Assembly (NCBI GenBank): GCA_029168955.1
Contig: JAPDOI010000021.1
Location: 2,406,501-2,470,500 of the forward strand
Direction of reading: 5' to 3'
DNA from: Aplectana chamaeleonis
Taxonomy: Eukaryota; Nematoda; Chromadorea; Rhabditida; Cosmocercidae
Length of the DNA: 64,000 nt
Shown here: positions 43,376-54,345 of the stretch, one piece after another
How the letters are laid out: every line of letters starts with the position of its first letter
Position numbering within the stretch: position 1 is the stretch's first letter
Position numbers and translations under genes: made by a program
The notes under the pieces: generated by a model
Told to the model about the DNA's origin: nothing
Seen by the model: only the letters and a program-made list of their open reading frames with translations
The model's database searches: none

Positions 43376-43870
43376 TTGAAAGCAGTGTTCACAATAAAAA
43401 ATGTGTTTCAATTTCCACTAGCAATGGGTAGTGGAGGGGCACACTGTAACGTTGACGTCGAAAGAACGCATGAAAACGAGCCAGGAAACGCTCCAAAAGA
43501 GCCCGATGTTGCCACTTCGAGCGCAAGGCAAACTCTCAAAAGCGCATCACACGCCCACCGACGTGAACAAATGAATGCTCGAGATCGTGAGATGAGCGTT
43601 GATTTCAAAATCATTAGCCCCGTTCTTCCCTTCATTCTCAGCTTCTCTCTTTACTCAGGTCAGCTCGCATAGATCGGCTGCAAAAGACGGAAGTTACAAG
43701 CCTCGGACAACTCGTCCACCTATTTCCTTAGCTCAATTTTTGAGGGACCATAACTACGTTCCCAGAAGGTCTTGTACGATTTCAGAGACATTATTGGAAT
43801 TAGCCTGGGGCTGTTTTCAACATAGGCGAAAAACCAGAAAAATGATTTCCATCGTAAACACTGCCTTTAA
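43376..43870. mobile_element. intronic TTAA element, chain member 1
   Basis: TTGA then AAGCAGTGTTCACAATAAAA opens it 13 bases after the TTC39 splice donor; ATCGTAAACACTGCCT then TTAA (43,867-43,870) closes it. That TTAA is also the left site of the next element. Confidence 0.8.
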
Positions 43871-44350
43871 AGGCTTGCATTTGTGGATTGGGAAGGAGGA
43901 GTGTTTCACGATAATCTTCGATTTTGAGTAGAACTGTAATGACGAAGAAATCGAGGAAAACTTACCAGAAGGGCACGAAATCCTTTACTCTCACTCCGCT
44001 TCTTTACTCTCAGTGGAACTGCTTGTTGTGTCAATGAAATCTTTTGTGAACCCGTCCTTTGAAATTCTCTACTCTCTATTGCTCCGTTTTCCCTTAGGGC
44101 CCAAACTAATCCTGCTTTTCATAAAATACTCTTCTATTTTCGATTGACCCAATTTTCCACCGGTAACAATCACCATGAACATGTTCATTTAACCGGACAA
44201 CTAGTCCATGTTATGGAATAATGTCACTGAAATACGACGTTTCAGTGCATTTCTAGCCGTTTCTCCGTAATTTTGGTGACACGTGGGGGCCAACGCATTG
44301 TTTTACGTGAAAAACTCGGGAACGAAAATCATCGTGAACACTGCCTTTAA
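43867..44350. mobile_element. intronic TTAA element, chain member 2
   Basis: It opens at TTAA-AGGC with a short insertion before GAGTGTTTCACGATAATC and closes with ATCGTGAACACTGCCT-TTAA (44,347-44,350). The interior matches 37,505-37,925. Confidence 0.8.
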
Positions 44351-44951
44351 AGGCATCGTACACGATGAAAACCATATTTGGGTTTTTGATGCTTTCGTGT
44401 TGTACTCTCCCTATAGTGACTAGCGGTAGCAAAACGCCCCCTCAAAAACGTCAACTTTTTGAGAAAAACCCATTTTTAGAAAGTTCATAGCAAATTTGAA
44501 TTTCGCGCCGGCATCAACTTGGGATAGTTGCGCAGAGAATGCAAGGAACAGTTTTACGCTTCGTTCCTTGGCGCAGCGTTGGAAGCAATTCACCGAGGAT
44601 GCCGCTCAACTACAACTTCAGCGAAATGAAATTGGGCTACCCACCTGCTGCGTCCAGTGCTGCCGGCTGCTTTCGATCGATGCCGAATTCGAAATCGACT
44701 GGCGTGTGTATTGCGCCCTACGACGCGTCAAGGCACGCCCGCCGTCAGCAACCCAGGAGTTTTGTTCCTTGTAACAACGGATCGACCCCAAGGCCGGCCC
44801 CCCAAACCCAGGAAGCCATTTTGAGGTAAGCGAATCTTCATTCAGAGACGGTTTCGTAACTCCAAACTTTCTGAGTGACATTGTCATGGCCCACTAGTCC
44901 GAATGAACGCATAAACCCAAATTCGGTTTTCATCGTGGACGATGCCTTTAA
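44347..44951. mobile_element. intronic TTAA element, chain member 3
   Basis: TTAA-AGGCATCGTACACGATGAAAACC is inverted to GGTTTTCATCGTGGACGATGCCT-TTAA (44,948-44,951). Its terminal sequence differs from its neighbours beyond AGGCA. A 92-codon + strand ORF inside (44,496-44,774) has no recognised family. Confidence 0.8.
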
Positions 44952-45398
44952 AGGCAGGGTTCGCGATAAAAACGACTTTTGAGCTCTCTTCATAGAAATG
45001 TAGATTTGGCCATCACAAAAGTAAAAGTAAGTGAAAAAACCTGGAAATTCGTGGGAAAAACGCTCAAAAACAAAGTATAACGGCTAATTACCGGTGTCGG
45101 CCGGCCCCCTAATTAACGCGATTTTTATTAATGCTTGCTTATCCAGCATTTATTTTGCTGTTCAAGGAATGTGTAGTCTTCAGAAATGTTTAGAAATTAC
45201 TTTAGAAGCAAAATAAAAAATGACAAAACAGGCTTTTACCCAAATCTCGATAATTGGGGGCGGGAGGACACCAAGCCATAAATTTCTCCTGAGCGTTTTT
45301 TCTCCAATTTTTTACTTATTTTCACTTTTGTGATGGCCAGATCTACCATTTTACGGTGATAGCACAGCAACCGATTTTATCGAGAACCCTGCCTTTAA
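44948..45398. mobile_element. intronic TTAA element, chain member 4
   Basis: TTAA-AGGCAGGGTTCGCGATAAAA is inverted to TTTTATCGAGAACCCTGCCT-TTAA (45,395-45,398). Palindromic arms include GATGGCCA/ TGGCCATCACAAAAGT. Confidence 0.8.
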
Positions 45399-45886
45399 AG
45401 GCACAGTACACCCTCAGATATGAATTTTGTGATTTTCAATTAATTGTGTAGAAGACCCCTCCTGTATAACACGTGCCAAACGCCAGATCTCATTTCCTCC
45501 AAATGAGCGAGATATAAGTGACCACCACAGGCCCGACCCCCTTCGCTCACCACCACAGGCCCGACCCCCAAACAGATTTTCGATCTCGATAGCAGCTCGA
45601 TGTGTGGATGAATTCCAACAAGTCGTCGTTCTTGAGTCCATTACTGAACTGTTTCCTTATTCTGGCCTTCTCTCACGCAACGATTTCGAATGAAGAGAAA
45701 TACAGGCCTGAGACAACTCGTCCACCAATTTTTCACCCTCAAAATACAGGCATCTTTGAAGAGCCATAACCCTGCTCAAAGGGGGTCTTGGACGATTCCA
45801 GAGATACCACTGTGATCAGCGTGTGACTCTCTCCAAGATAAGCATGAAATCTGAAAATTAATTTTTTGGGTGTCCTGTGCCTCTAA
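45395..45886. mobile_element. intronic TTAA element, chain member 5
   Basis: TTAA-AGGCACAGTACACCCTCAGA opens it; TGTCCTGTGCCT with CTAA (mutated TTAA) closes it at about 45,886, 46 bases before the next TTC39 exon. The interior resembles 47,361-47,845 and 36,587-37,048. Confidence 0.75.
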
Positions 45887-45932
45887 GTTCACACAACTTT
45901 GTGCCAGTATCACGAATTGGTTTGCATTACAG

Positions 45933-46008
45933 AGCAGATAGGAGTATGTATCATGCTCTTGGATATAATACCATTGTGTTCATCAAGGCTATGATGACAT
46001 GTGATAAG
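45933..46008 (+). CDS. TTC39: TTC39-family protein, exon ii
   Basis: A 76-base exon lies after TTTGCATTACAG| and before |GTATGA. It continues the frame as (L)ADRSMYHALGYNTIVFIKAM then MTCDK. SMYHALGY.TI.F..A.MT is the second TTC39 signature block and falls in the correct order after exon i. The exon ends in phase 0. All three junction phases fit, which is strong evidence that the 2.57-kb intron between exon i and exon ii is genuine. Confidence 0.9.
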
Positions 46009-46067
46009 GTATGATCAGCTGTTCTGTTAATATGATGTTATTTTCAATACTGTGACTGGTTTTTGAG

Positions 46068-46197
46068 GGACACTTGGAAAGATCTCTGCAAGTGTCTAAG
46101 GATGCCTGTGCGGTGATAGAGCGATTTCGTCAGAAGTTTTCCATCAGCGACACTTTTTTTAGTCTAGGAGGCAAATATTCTAGAGGACTCACTGATG
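46068..46197 (+). CDS. TTC39: TTC39-family protein, exon iii
   Basis: After a 59-base intron (46,009-46,067) the frame resumes at GGACACTTGG in phase 0: GHLERSLQVSKDACAVIERF then RQKFSISDTFFSLGG and KYSRGLTD, ending D-G|GTAGGT in phase 1. It matches the TTC39 stretch that ends (L)T(D/E)EE..AELCYAE; the latter motif would start the next exon. The acceptor TTTTTGAG is unusual, since nematode introns nearly always end CAG, and deserves checking. No later TTC39 exon was recognised before 64,000, so the gene is either interrupted, continues beyond, or is a fragment. Confidence 0.8.
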
Positions 46198-46663
46198 GTA
46201 GGTCAGCTACAATCTTGAAACATTCGAGTCTTCTCAAAAGTCTGGAGCGTTAATTGAGAGCTTCACCGTTATCACACTTTGGTGATGGAAGAAATGCAGC
46301 TCCGCTTGCAAATTACGAAGATCAGAATGGATCTTTATGAACGGCCTAGACTTTTGCCTTGGAAAGATGTGCAGTACACCACCGCGTAAAAGCTCGGCGG
46401 TGCAGTTACTGGCAACACACTTACTACACTGTATATTTCTGGCGTTTAGCTATTTTTATGCAGTATAACGCAGAATGTTGAGATACCCAGTATTCCCGGT
46501 TAATCTTCAAGTTTGAATTACAACATCGCGTTCAGGGCTCCACAAACGCCTTTACCCAATTTCACTACTCGCCGCTAAAATACAAAGAGTTAAGTAGGTG
46601 CATTTAAACAAAAATTGACATTTTTGAATGGTGCAAAATTGAAAGGACAACCAAGTTCTCTGC
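46198..46663 (+). other. TTC39 downstream sequence, no further exon seen
   Basis: If exon iii is not spliced, translation would stop after 18 more codons. A short reading near 46,270-46,340 (GGAAGAAATGCAGCTCCGCT) faintly recalls the expected EE(M/L)HAELC block, but only with a frameshift. I do not call it. Confidence 0.3.
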
Positions 46664-46800
46664 TTAATGGCAGCATACACGCTCACAAGCATGGTCGAGG
46701 TAACAGCATATACAGTACAGTGCAAAAGTCTATTCGCGTGGCCTTTCCGCGAATAATGTTTTTATACGTAACGTCGGCAAGGATCCGGAAAAGACTTCGC

Positions 46801-46885
46801 GTTCACTGTTGAAGGTTGGCGCAAATTCGGTGCCATATGCTACAACATAGGTGCACCGAGTTCGCGCCAATCTCCAGTGAGGAAC
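46801..46885. mobile_element. small palindromic MITE, GAAGGTTGGCGCAA family, copy 2
   Basis: GTTCACTGTTGAAGGTTGGC at 46,801 is inverted as GCGCCAATCTCCAGTGAGGAAC to 46,885. It interrupts the left arm of the mariner-like MITE, whose right arm lacks it. Confidence 0.7.
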
Positions 46886-47360
46886 GCAAAATCTCTTCAG
46901 GATCCATGCCGATGTTATCTTGGCTTGCCGTTAGCGAAACTCTATGAAACTTTGGTATGCTACGGGGCATCACAACCCTTGCTTTACACATACACAAAAT
47001 CGGTTTTTGAGCGTGCAGTTTTGAAAAATGGAATTTTTTCAAACATTTTGTGGTAATATCTCAAATTAGGACTATTCCTTCAAAACAAGACTTTTACAAA
47101 TCCAAACTCGTAGCAGTTATTTACCATTCGAAGGTCTTCGGGACCGTTGTATAGCTTTGGGGGAGAATATTCTCTATCAGACTCTATCAGAATTATTCTG
47201 AAGACCGAAAATTGAACAGGTTGGAGTTAATTTTTGGAAATCCACCCCTATAAAATTATTCACCCCAGAACCATTACAAGACATGTGCTTTATAAGCTTT
47301 GACAAAGTACAACTGGTACATAAATTTCGCTCTCTTACGATGACGTCAAAAAAGAGATAC

Positions 47361-47845
47361 TTAAAGGCACAGTCCAAGCTCAGCGTCGAAATCTGGGATT
47401 TCCACATAATTGTGAAGTAGACCCACCCCATATAGCACCTGCCAAGTGCGAGCTCTCAATTCCTCCGAATAAGCGAGATATAGGAGGAAGCCACCCTGGG
47501 GCGCCCACTTCGAGAAGCCACTTTGGCACGGCCCTTTTACGATTTTTCGAGCTCCACAGTGGCGAGATGAGCTGTTGTTTTTGATCAATTGCCCCGTTCT
47601 TCCCTTCATTCTCTACCTCTCTCTTTGCTCAGTTCGGCTCGCATACTTCGGTCGCAAATGAAGGAAGTTACAAGCCTCGGACAACTCGTCCACCAAGCTT
47701 TCCTAGCTGAATTTTTGAGGGACCATAACTCCGTTCCCAGAAGGTCTTGTACGCTTCCAGAGACATTGTTCGAATCAGCGTGGGACCTTTATTAAGAAAG
47801 GCAGGAAAACGTAAAACCAATTTCGAGGTTGGACTGTGCCTTTAA
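47361..47845. mobile_element. TTAA element, AGGCACAGTCCAAGCTC family
   Basis: TTAA (47,361-47,364) then AGGCACAGTCCAAGCTC, inverted as GAGGTTGGACTGTGCCT then TTAA (47,842-47,845). It sits in the loop region of the mariner-like MITE. Confidence 0.85.
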
Positions 47846-48586
47846 TAGGTGCAATATTGCATTTATTTCTTTCGAATTTATTTCTAAAAAAAATTCGATG
47901 GATGTCAATCTTATATAAGGGTATACGACGGCTCTGAAGACCTTTGAATGGTAAATATTTGCTACGAGTTTAAAATTGTAATAGCCATGTTTTAATGAAA
48001 TAGTCCTAATTTTAGATAATACCACAAAATGACAAACAAATTCCATATTTAAAAACTGCACGCTCAAAAACCAGTTTTATGTATATGTAAAGCAAGGGTT
48101 GTGATGCCCCATAACATACCAAAGTTTCATCAAGTTCCGCTAAGGGCAAGCCAAGATACGTATAAAAACATTATTCGCGGAAATACCACGGGAATAGACT
48201 TTTGCACGGTACTCTTTAGGCAGACACAGCCCCTAACATGTCGTCAACGACGATTGAAGCGGTGAAAACCATCCAGGATGACAGTATCTGAGCATTCAAT
48301 TCTCACAAGCCTGTATTTTCCCACCACTTCGAGTAATAGAATGAGAACTTATACTTGGGAGAACATGTGATAATTGAGAGTGATAGCGCTATCAAAAGGG
48401 AGTGTAGGAGAGAAATTGTGGTGCGCGCGAAGCGCGCACCTGATTTGAAAAGGGATTGCCTCTGCGCACACTCCTCATTCCAGGATCTCGGTTTAGGAGA
48501 AATCTTGAGACAAGGGACTTTGACAGAAGATAGAACAGTCAGGGTTCCCAGCATTTCCCAATTTTCAGAAAAATCCGCATGGTGGG

Positions 48587-49123
<537 letters not shown>

Positions 49124-49209
49124 GAAATTTAGTGTTAAGAAAATTGGTCGGTATTGGAGGAGAAGTGGAGTGATAATATGATAAGACTTGATAGAGCTCG
49201 AGAGTCGTT

Positions 49210-49868
49210 GTGCCTCAGGTCCCTCAGGGACCGTATGTTCCGTGTGCGGAACACAAATTGAAGTATGCCAAACGCTTTATAAAGTGGGCGGGACCCCACT
49301 GGGAGTGCACAGACCGCCAGAAAAAGTGGACGGCATCCATGTGGGAATGCGCAGAGCGCCGGGAAAAGTGTACGGGACTCAACTGTGAGTGCTCAGAGCG
49401 CCACAGAAAGTGGAGGGGACCCAAAAGGCAGTGCTCAGAGCTCCGGGAGAAGTGGACGGGGCTCAGCTTGGAGTGCACAGAGCTCCAGGAAAAGTGTGCG
49501 GGACCCAACTGGGACTGCTCAGAGCGCCGGGAAAAGTGTAGGGGACCCAACTGGGAATGCACAGAGCGCAGCGAAAAGTGGACGGCACCCAAGTGGGAGT
49601 GCGCAGAGCGCCGGGAAAAAATGTACGGAACCCTTCCGAGAGTGCACAGATCGCCAAAAAAAGTTGACGGGACCCAAGTGGGAGTGCGCAGAGCGCCGGG
49701 AAAAGTGAACGGGATCCATCCGAGAGTGCACAGAGCGTCAGAAAAAAGTGGACGGGACCCAAGTGGGAGTGCGCAGAGCGTCGGGAAATGTTGACGGAAC
49801 CCCAAAGGAGGTGCATAGAGCACCGGAAAAATGGGCGGGAACCAACCGGGAGAGCGCCGGGAAAAGCA
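49210..49868. repeat. 42-bp satellite, array 3
   Basis: About 15 units of period 42 on the - strand (GGGTCCCGT, CACTTTTCCCGGCGCTCTGC, GCACTCCCACTT). This is the same unit as array 2 with CCCGGCGCT in place of TACGGCGTT, and it lies in the opposite chromosomal orientation. Confidence 0.9.
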
Positions 49869-49974
49869 CCATGTGTCCTACAGCGCCGAGCAGGAACGAT
49901 GGGCGGAAAGGCCATAAACGGCCTTTTTTATTCTTCCTTTCTCTAAAGGAAACCTTCGCTAAAATGAAATGAAA

Positions 49975-50556
49975 TTATCTAACTGTTTTGCTTCGCTACG
50001 AGAGGTTTATGATTTGGCATAATAATATTTATGAGAAACTCGTTAAAAGAAGTGAAATATTTTGTGCATTTGATTTGTCATGGGATTTAACACAGAAGAA
50101 ACACTAAAACCTCGGAGTAATGATGTACCATTGATTTGGATGTGTGCTTTCTTCTCGAAGATCGAAAACTGAGTGTGGTTTTAAAGAGCCAAATCACGCG
50201 CTCTCTGAAAACAATTGATTGCTCACGGTCAAAGTTTGCTAGTCTGAGCTCCTTGAAAAACTGTGTTTTGGCTCCCATCCTAATTTCCAATTCTCGACGA
50301 TTATATGTATCTGTAGGCTCAGCAAGATGCGCTAGATTTGGCTCTTTAAAACCACACTCAGTTTTAAATCTGTGAGAAGAAAGCACGCATCCAAATCAAT
50401 GGTACATCATTTCACCGAGCTTTTAGTGTTTCTTCTGTGTTAAATCCCATTACAAATCAAATTAGCAAAATATTTCACTTTTTTTAACGAGTTTCTCATA
50501 AATATTATTTCGCCTAATCATAAACCTCCCGTAGCGAAGCGAAACAGTTAGATAAT
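49975..50556. mobile_element. foldback element, 220-bp arms
   Basis: ATTATCTAACTGTTTTGCTTCGC at 49,975 and GCGAAGCGAAACAGTTAGATAAT at 50,556 begin arms of about 220 bp (TTTTAAAGAGCCAAATC; CATTGATTTGGATG) around a 140-bp spacer. A related terminus, TTAACTGTTTTGCTTCGCTA, stands at 8,835. Confidence 0.85.
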
Positions 50557-50783
50557 ATTAGCTTAGTTCACTCGAATACAACATGTCTACATACCCGTAA
50601 ACTCTCGTCCACTTTCGAATAGGCCGCTCTACTCTGTCTAGCTTTTGAAATGTAGGATTTGATCGGTGCTCAAACCTGTTTAATTCAAGTAAATCGAGCT
50701 GTTTCTCTCGTTCACTCACTTTTGATAGTGCTATCACTCTGAGTTATCACGTGTTTTCTCAAGTTAAACTTTTCATTCTGTTA

Positions 50784-51357
50784 GGCCCCGGTCAGAGTTG
50801 GTGCTATTTGCATCTGTATCCCCCCCGCACCCCCCAACACCCACCCGGTCGATACGTATGTTTAAAATGATGGAGTGAGGTTGAGAAAATCACTCGGTGC
50901 ATCCAACTAGATATGACGATGATTACGTGGCCAACAGGATTGCACCTGTTCAGAGAAATAGTGAAGGAGAGTATGGTGAAGTAACGGAGGTAGCAGTAAG
51001 GTTAGCTTTCTAGTGATACGCAACGTTTTATCATCGACCCGCCCACCCGGTGATTTTCTCATCCACGTATTGCATGGATATCGACCGCGTCGGATACATC
51101 GAGTGATTTTCTCAACTTCACTCCATCATTTTAAACATACGTATCGATCGGGGGGGGGGTGCGGGGGGGGATACACCGAGTGATTTTCTCGGCTTCACCT
51201 CACCATGTTGTTCATACGTATCGACCGGGTGGGTGTTGGGGGGTGTTGGGGGGTGCGGGGGGGGATACACCGAGTGATTTTTGCATCCCATTTCCAATGC
51301 ATTCTGTGTGTATCGACCGGGCTGGAGACGTCGGCTCATCCAACTATGACCGGGGCC
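50784..51357. mobile_element. PIF/Harbinger-like MITE with TTA duplication
   Basis: GGCCCCGGTCAGAGTTGG at 50,784 is inverted as CCAACTATGACCGGGGCC to 51,357, flanked by TTA on both sides (50,781-50,783, 51,358-51,360); the empty site in copy a has a single TTA. Inside, GATACACCGAGTGATTTTCTC and TATCGACCGGGTGGGTGTTG recur in both directions. The 3-bp TWA duplication is typical of PIF/Harbinger. Confidence 0.8.
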
Positions 51358-51536
51358 TTACTCGAAGGTGTGGAAAAATACGGGCGTGCGAGATAGGGTT
51401 GCTCAAATACTGTCAAATATTGTCATTCTGGATGGTTTTCAATGCTTCAAACGCCGTTTGAGATATGGCAGGGGCCGTGCGAACGTATTTACGCTGATAT
51501 CTCTACCATGCTTGCGAGCGTGTATGCTGCCTTTTA

Positions 51537-52035
51537 CTAATTTTTCTAGTCTAAGGTCGTATGCAGATAGAGTGGAAATCAAGGAAAAATCATTTCTGAG
51601 AGTGTTTCTGGAACTGCCGATGGCCTTCTGGCTCTTTGTCGTCGAACAAAGTCAGGTCCATACTCAAGGCGCAAGTTGCTCAAAAACAGGAAGAATGCGA
51701 CGTAGGTGGGAGTCAAAGTTTCTGCGAGTGTATGACCACTGTTATACCAGAAGTTTGCGACCGCGTCAGGTGCGGTCATCTGTTACGAATCGTGCCGGGA
51801 CCAGGCCCACACAGTAGAAAAATGCTGTCGCAAGAAAAGATTGCAGAACCTGTCGCGGTCGCTAGCTCGAAAGGGGATGTCATGCCTGAAATGTGGAAAC
51901 CGTGCGGTAATCGGTCGCTGTCGCGGCTTTCCGTTGCAGTGCAGTGCACTGCAACAGGCGTCAGCGACAGCTTGCCAGCCAAATCCAGTGCCCTGCTGGG
52001 TGTTTATTGACCCTGCGCGACAGCAACGGCTGGCC
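51537..52035. other. GTCGC-rich stretch, no recognised gene
   Basis: It contains GCAGTGCAGTGCACTGCAAC and several TGTCGCG words, as at 40,880-41,150. The ORF at 51,368-51,817 crosses the end of the TTAA element and is not credible as one gene. Confidence 0.4.
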
Positions 52036-53525
52036 CTTAGGCCTAGTGCATACTTGCGTCGCGGCGACGGGGTCGCGGTGTAGGAATTGGTACAACCCGC
52101 CGCGCCCAGCGCAGTGATCGATCGCGCCAAGCACTGGCAGTCGTCGCGCGCGGCCAATCTGGTGGGAGCTGCTATACGCGACGGTGTCGTGCCTGCGTCG
52201 CGGCCAATCTACACTTTTCCACAATGTGCGCGCTGTTTAGCGCCATCTGGATGGTGTGTCGTGTCGTCGTGCACTGCACTACGACACCGCGATGTAACCG
52301 CCAGACATCCGTCCTGGAAGGCAACAATACGTTTGTTTCAACAACTTTTGGTGGGTAAATGGCCTCGAATCCGTTTTTTATGTGTTCTAATCGCGTAGAT
52401 TATATAACGACGATCGGCCAATCGGAGGTTTTCATTTTCCCGAATACCATCATGAAATGAATTTCTTCATTATTTCTATTATTTGGCATTTTCCTTTTTC
52501 ATTATTTTTTATTGCAATGCACTCACTATTCTTTGTCCGAATTGCGCTCGCATTGATGATCATAGCGAGAGAGACACCTTTCTGAGAACAAATATCACGA
52601 AAATGGAAAAATGACATCGAAATTTACAGAGACTGGCGATATTCCACTTTTTAAAATTGGTTTGAAATTCTTTCGCTCGGTACTCCTGCCAGGGTTGATT
52701 TTGGCTGTCAACCCAATTCTCAGATTTGTTGAACGATACCAGGTTGTGATCAGGGTTCGGCGCGAGGTGTGGATATCCACACCGGGGGTCTGAGCTGCGC
52801 AAGGGTGGAAGGAGGGGAGTCTAAGCTTCACCGGGAGACTAAATGAACCATTCTGAGCGCTTCTGAGAAGGGGGGTCTGAGAAAATCTCCAAAAGTTTGC
52901 ATCTGGAGGAGGGGGTCTGAGTGAATTTAGACTTGTCCACACCTCGTGCCGTACCCTGGTTGTGATAGGTCACGCCGATACGTATATCTTAGTCGGTGGG
53001 TAAATGTTCTTAATTTGGGTAGGTGCAACTTTGCCTAGTATGGGTCTTTTTGGGTGCTAATCACCCCGCAATTCACCATCGTCTTATGATTTTTATGAAT
53101 CGCGACCTTTACGGTATATAAAACGTCACTCAGCCACCTTAAATGATTTTGGAATTTCGAAAGAAGTATCGTATCAATGATCGTTGCCTTAAAAGTCTCC
53201 AAAGGTGAAGTTTTAGTCAAATCTGAAATTGAACAAAATTACCTCACATATAGAGTAATCAGTTCAAAAGGGAGAGGACGAAAATGAATTACAGCTCCGT
53301 GTGAAACACCTACAAATGAGCCTGTATTGGAAAAGATTAGACCCTATTATTGGAAGGAGATGAAAAAACACTGTTATGAAAATAGTGTGTATTTGGTCGT
53401 GGACGCAATATTGCGTCATCTCCATTTGCAGGCGACCGGCCGATCTCCAATCACGTCGTTTAGCACTCTCTGTCGCGGCGACGCCGTCGCACTCGCGACG
53501 AAGTATGCACTAGGCCTTAGCGACA
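52036..53525. mobile_element. segment bounded by GGCCTAGTGCATACTT inverted repeats
   Basis: TTAGGCCTAGTGCATACTTG followed by CGTCGCGGCGAC (52,036) is inverted at 53,466-53,525 as GTCGCGGCGAC..GAAGTATGCACTAGGCCTTA. These could be ends of a 1.5-kb DNA element; no transposase is recognised inside. A complete hAT-type MITE lies within. Confidence 0.5.
52751..52958. mobile_element. hAT-type MITE, 208 bp, perfect 8-bp duplication
   Basis: CAGGGTTCGGCGCGAGGTGT at 52,751 and CACCTCGTGCCGTACCCTG ending 52,958 are inverted, and GTTGTGAT flanks both ends (52,743-52,750 and 52,959-52,966). The internal GGGGGTCTGAG recurs three times. It is non-coding. Confidence 0.9.
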
Positions 53526-54040
53526 GTGACGTCGCAGCGTTTTGCGACCGCGACAGGCCTGTCGTGGGGTATAACAATGGCCTATAGCAAGACGAGCATC
53601 GCTGATCACTTTAGAAGGCGCTCTATCTCTGATGGGCATCGAATATGTACTGTCGCCTTCAATTGCTATCGTGGCCATTTCGTGCGCAATCGAAAGCATG
53701 AGGGGTCTCTTGCTCAAGGGACTTTCCACTGCGCGCATCATTCGATCGAAAGAGGGTTATATGTGTCGTTCGATCTTTGATCATATATTTTTATAGATCA
53801 AGACAACTGAAGCGCATCTTTTGAGCATGGCCTTAATCTGCATAATCAGAGCTCAGAGAAAGAAGATAGTTTTAAAAAAGATTGGGCGAAATTTTACAAA
53901 TTCTGATAAAGACAGTCGATTCCGCATTGCGGATAACCTGTACCAAAATATTCATATCAGAAGAATTTTCTACCTTGAAGACCTAGTCTAGAGTATGTTT
54001 AAAACAACCCAACTTTGAAAATTTACAACTTTCATAAAAG
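53526..54040. other. no recognised gene
   Basis: GTCGCGACAGG-type words continue to 53,570. ORFs at 53,517-53,780 on both strands have no motif. Confidence 0.4.
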
Positions 54041-54293
54041 ACAGCATACACGGTTGCAAACAAGTTCAAGATTAGATCATAAATGAGCTCGCATGGTCTT
54101 TACCCCGTCGTAAACGACGTTTCAAGCTGTGAAAACTACTCATGATGATAGAATTTGAGGATCCTTGCCTCGTAAACCCGTATTTTCCCACCCCTTTGAG
54201 TAGCAGAATGAACAGATAAACTTGAAAAAGAAATCATGTGAAAGGTTAGAGCGATAGCACCATCAAATGGGAGTGCACGAGAGAAACAGAAAA
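54041..54293. mobile_element. TTAA-family element, AGGCAGCATACACGCTC type, left half only
   Basis: AGACAGCATACACGGTTGC, CGTCGTAAACGACGTTTCAA, CCCGTATTTTCCCACCCCTTT and ATCAAATGGGAGTGCACGAG follow the order of the copy at 35,278. The right half is missing beyond 54,293. Confidence 0.75.
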
Positions 54294-54345
54294 CTCAGAC
54301 ATTTGGTGCGGGCGGATGGCTGGCCTTTGGCGAGCGGATCGACAT

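Larger units (their letters stand above)
46716..48211. mobile_element. mariner-like MITE, TA-CAGTGCAAAAGTCTATTC ends
   Basis: TA then CAGTGCAAAAGTCTATTCGC at 46,716 is inverted as GGGAATAGACTTTTGCACGG then TA at 48,210-48,211. Arms are complementary for about 400 bp (GTTTTTATACGTA; GGTAATATCTCAAATTAGGA). TA duplication and CAGTG start are Tc1/mariner traits. It contains a small palindrome at 46,801 and a TTAA element at 47,361. Confidence 0.85.

Noticed and set aside
44496..44774. 92-codon ORF between TTC39 exons
   Set aside because: It lies wholly within TTAA chain member 3 and shows no family; treated as chance.
46270..46400. Fourth TTC39 exon
   Set aside because: Resemblance to EE(M/L)HAELC needs a frameshift and no acceptor of suitable phase was seen.
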